From Streptomyces sp. NRRL B-1347 (GTDB lineage: Bacteria > Actinomycetota > Actinomycetes > Streptomycetales > Streptomycetaceae), in the NCBI RefSeq assembly GCF_000720325.1, contig NZ_JOJM01000014.1:1-64000 (forward strand): a stretch of DNA of 64,000 bases, given 5' to 3'. This document shows positions 62,169-64,000 of this stretch, piece by piece. The position numbers were made by a program, and so were the translations under genes. Position 1 is the first letter of the stretch. Every line of letters starts with the position of its first letter. The notes beneath the pieces were generated by a model that was not told the origin of the DNA, did no database searches, and worked only from the letters and a program-made list of their open reading frames with translations.

Positions 62169-62233
62169 CCCCAGGGGGCAGCACCACCACCCTGGGGAAA
62201 GGGACCGCCCCCTGCGCGGGGGTCACCCCGCGC
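62169..62233 (-). terminator. Two hairpins after the SprT-like gene
   Basis: An 8-bp stem (62214-62221 with 62226-62233) overlaps the stop codon, and a second 8-bp stem (62169-62176 with 62190-62197) lies 26 bp further on. Confidence 0.55.
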
Positions 62234-62819
62234 CCACGCCCACCACTTCCGGGATGCGGAAGGGCTTGCCGCAGCCGCCGCACATGATGGGGGCCTGGGC
62301 GAGCACCGACGGGACGACGCGGACGTTGCGCCCGCAGTCGCAGACGGCCTTCACGCGGACGCCGCCTCCCGAGGAGCCGTGCCGGGCGGCCGGGCCGCGG
62401 AAGGTGCGTGAGGTGTCCGCCGCGGTCGCGACCGTGTGCGCCTTGAGGGCGCGCTGGAGCCGGTCCATCGTCGGGCGGTAGCGCTTCTTGGCCTCGGGGT
62501 TGAGCGTGACCAGGGAGAAGCCGCTGCTCGGATGCGGCTCCTCGGGATGGTCGAGGCCCAGCTCCTCGGCGATCGCGAGGAATCTGCGGTTGTGGTAGCG
62601 GCCCGCGCGTGAAGTGTCGCGCACACCGCGGGCTGCGGCGATGCCGTGGACTGCTTCATGCAGCAGTCGCTCGAAGGAGAGCTCGGCGCCACAGGCGGAC
62701 GACGACTCTCCGATCAGGGATTCGGGCGCGGCTAGGTCCGGCAGCTCAGGGTGGTGCCGCTGAATATCGGCCCACGCCTGTGCCAGCTCTGCGGCGAGAA
62801 CAGGTGGTGTCGTGCTCAC
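62223..62819 (-). CDS. SprT-like zinc-ribbon protein
   Basis: A 198-residue protein. LLHEAVHGIAAARGVRD resembles the HExxH zinc-metalloprotease helix of SprT-like domains, here HEAVH. The C-terminal zinc ribbon uses VCDCGRNVRV and MCGGCGKPF (two CxC/CxxC pairs, about residues 155-185). Such proteins recall SprT/Spartan-like DNA-protein crosslink proteases, but the activity is an inference. GTG 62819 is chosen; its ribosome site is weak. It lies between proS and rpsP on the same strand. Confidence 0.72.
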   Translation of the reverse strand: MSTTPPVLAAELAQAWADIQRHHPELPDLAAPESLIGESSSACGAELSFERLLHEAVHGIAAARGVRDTSRAGRYHNRRFLAIAEELGLDHPEEPHPSSGFSLVTLNPEAKKRYRPTMDRLQRALKAHTVATAADTSRTFRGPAARHGSSGGGVRVKAVCDCGRNVRVVPSVLAQAPIMCGGCGKPFRIPEVVGVGAG

Positions 62820-62982
62820 GTCGTGACAACGAGCCGAGGTGCCTCCGGGTTCCATTCCGGGGCATCTCAAATATTTTGCACTTACCCGTCAGTTGCCGTT
62901 GATGCGTCCGGACGAGGGCGGGTGCGCTGATCTGCGGAGAAGCCTCGCAGCTCGCATCAAGCCGGTACGTAGCGGCGCGTAC

Positions 62983-63017
62983 GCCCCGGCGCTCGGGTCA
63001 ACTCCGCACGCCGGGGC
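62983..63017 (-). terminator. Hairpin terminator after proS
   Basis: A 9-bp perfect stem (62983-62991 with 63009-63017) with a 17-nt loop lies 83 bp past the proS stop. The 280-bp gap 62820-63099 otherwise holds only the next gene's promoter region; no tRNA was recognised in it. Confidence 0.55.
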
Positions 63018-63099
63018 TCCTGTTGCGCAGGGCGCAAAGCGTCGCCCAGGGGAAGCCGTCGAGGGCCTGCGGAAGGCAGCCCGACCGGAACCCCAAGTC

Positions 63100-64000
63100 T
63101 CAATAAGCGCGCGCCACGAGGGCGACGTTACCGGGTGTCTCATCGGCGTCCGGCACCGACCCGTCCTCCGCGACCAGACACCGTACGGTCACGCCGTGCT
63201 CGGCGAGCCGGGCCTCGCCGTCGGGGCCGAGCGCGGCCCACGGCAGGCGCGCCCAACCGCCCGCGGAGGCCGCCTCCACGGCCTCGTCCACGCCGGTGAC
63301 ATCACTGGTACGGGACTCGCGGCGCTCCCGGGCCCGGGTCAGGAGCAACTCCTGGTCCTCCTCCAGGACGTCGGGCAGCAGCGCGGCGAGGGCGTCGAGG
63401 GCCACGGGCTGCTTGCCGCCCGCGATGCGGCGCACCAGCATCGCGGTGCCGGCCGCCACGTCGCGCGGGCCGATCTCCACGCGCACCGGCACGCCCTTGA
63501 GCTCCCAGTCGACCGCGCGCCGCCCGAAGGGCGTGTCCGTACGGTCGTCCACCTGGACGCGCACGCCCGCCGCCGTCAGCCGCTCGCCGACCTCGCGGAC
63601 CTTGGCGAGGACGGCCTCGTCGTCCTTCACGGCGAGCACGACGGCCTGCACGGGCGCGAGGCGCGGCGGCACGCACAGGCCGTCGTCGTCGCCGTGCATC
63701 ATCACCAGGGCGCCGACCAGACGCGTCGTGGAGCCCCAGGAGGTCTGCCAGACCAGTTCCTGCGTGCCGTCCTTGGAGAGGTACTGGGTGTGGAAGGCGC
63801 GCGCGAAGTTCTGGCCGAGTTCGTGGCTGGTGCCGAGCTGGAGGGCCTTGCCGTCGCCCATCATCCCTTCCAGCGTGAGGGTGTTGACGGCCCCCGCGAA
63901 GCGCTCCTTGGCGGTCTTGCGGCCGAGCACGAAGTCCATCGCGAGGAAGTCCCGCATGAAGGCACCGTAGACGTCCCGGTGGATGCGGGCGGCGAAGTCC
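63100..64000 (-). CDS. proS: Prolyl-tRNA synthetase, archaeal/eukaryote-like type (3' part)
   Basis: C-terminal 299 residues of a class II prolyl-tRNA synthetase; the 5' end lies beyond the right edge. Motif 3 region is visible as LQLGTSHELGQNFARAF, then WQTSWGSTTRLVGALVMMHGDD and VPPRLAPVQAVVL at the start of the anticodon-binding domain. These blocks, and the absence of the bacterial editing insertion here, mark the archaeal/eukaryotic-type enzyme (ProS type 3). It charges tRNA-Pro. Whether a bacterial-type ProRS also exists cannot be seen from this window. Confidence 0.92.
   Translation of the reverse strand, partial: DFAARIHRDVYGAFMRDFLAMDFVLGRKTAKERFAGAVNTLTLEGMMGDGKALQLGTSHELGQNFARAFHTQYLSKDGTQELVWQTSWGSTTRLVGALVMMHGDDDGLCVPPRLAPVQAVVLAVKDDEAVLAKVREVGERLTAAGVRVQVDDRTDTPFGRRAVDWELKGVPVRVEIGPRDVAAGTAMLVRRIAGGKQPVALDALAALLPDVLEEDQELLLTRARERRESRTSDVTGVDEAVEAASAGGWARLPWAALGPDGEARLAEHGVTVRCLVAEDGSVPDADETPGNVALVARAY

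Noticed and set aside
62941..63060. Possible tRNA or small RNA in the proS-SprT-like gap
   Set aside because: The segment with gggtcaactcc has no T-loop GTTCRA, no acceptor pairing and no anticodon arm. Only a terminator-like stem is supported.

Overview
The window is chromosomal DNA of a high-GC actinomycete, almost certainly a Streptomyces. Supporting signs are the very high third-position GC, frequent GTG starts, ATGA/GTGA and TGATG gene overlaps, the developmental sigma factor whiG, four tandem type I signal peptidase genes, a GH18 chitinase with a DasR-type palindrome, and GC-rich hairpin terminators without U tracts. No rRNA, tRNA, prophage, insertion sequence or CRISPR array was found.

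Left part (1-17 kb): the non-mevalonate isoprenoid genes ispG (5' end only) and dxr flank a site-2 type membrane protease; then an acyl-CoA dehydrogenase, an aldehyde dehydrogenase, a PucR-type regulator, a membrane-anchored TraG/FtsK-like ATPase of unknown role, GABA aminotransferase gabT, a divergent PAP2 protein and a secreted chitinase. Centre-left (15.6-33.4 kb) is a polyamine/GABA utilisation island. It contains a FAD-dependent amine oxidase, the potDABC uptake operon, a second PotD-like lipoprotein, two aminobutyraldehyde-type dehydrogenases, a class III aminotransferase and an Lrp/AsnC regulator. Interspersed genes encode a NADAR protein, an adenosine deaminase-family protein, a glycerophosphodiester phosphodiesterase, a DUF574 methyltransferase and an SDR/TetR pair. 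Together these could import putrescine-like amines and convert them through aminoaldehyde and GABA to succinate semialdehyde.

Middle (33.5-42.4 kb): an ABC ATPase/membrane pair with an atypical signature motif, a VOC protein, a LOG-like Rossmann protein whose C-terminus lies in a dispersed 99-bp repeat, a mycothiol-dependent enzyme homologue, and a thiamine ABC transporter (thiB-thiP-thiQ) behind a well-formed TPP riboswitch.

Right part (42.4-64 kb) is housekeeping, almost all on the minus strand: rlmN, cdsA, frr, pyrH, tsf, rpsB; a plus-strand M23-like secreted protein facing a TetR regulator; whiG; dprA-comM-yraN; a DUF2469 protein; a NUDIX hydrolase; four signal peptidases; rplS, trmD, rimM, khpA, rpsP; a SprT-like zinc-ribbon protein; and the 3' part of an archaeal-type prolyl-tRNA synthetase.

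The most noteworthy items are a 99-bp repeat present twice (one copy read as protein), a second repeat family that appears to supply the arginine-rich start of the chitinase signal peptide, the layered TPP control region, the TetR and DasR-like operators, a PAP2 protein lacking expected catalytic arginines, and the uncharacterised TraG-like ATPase.
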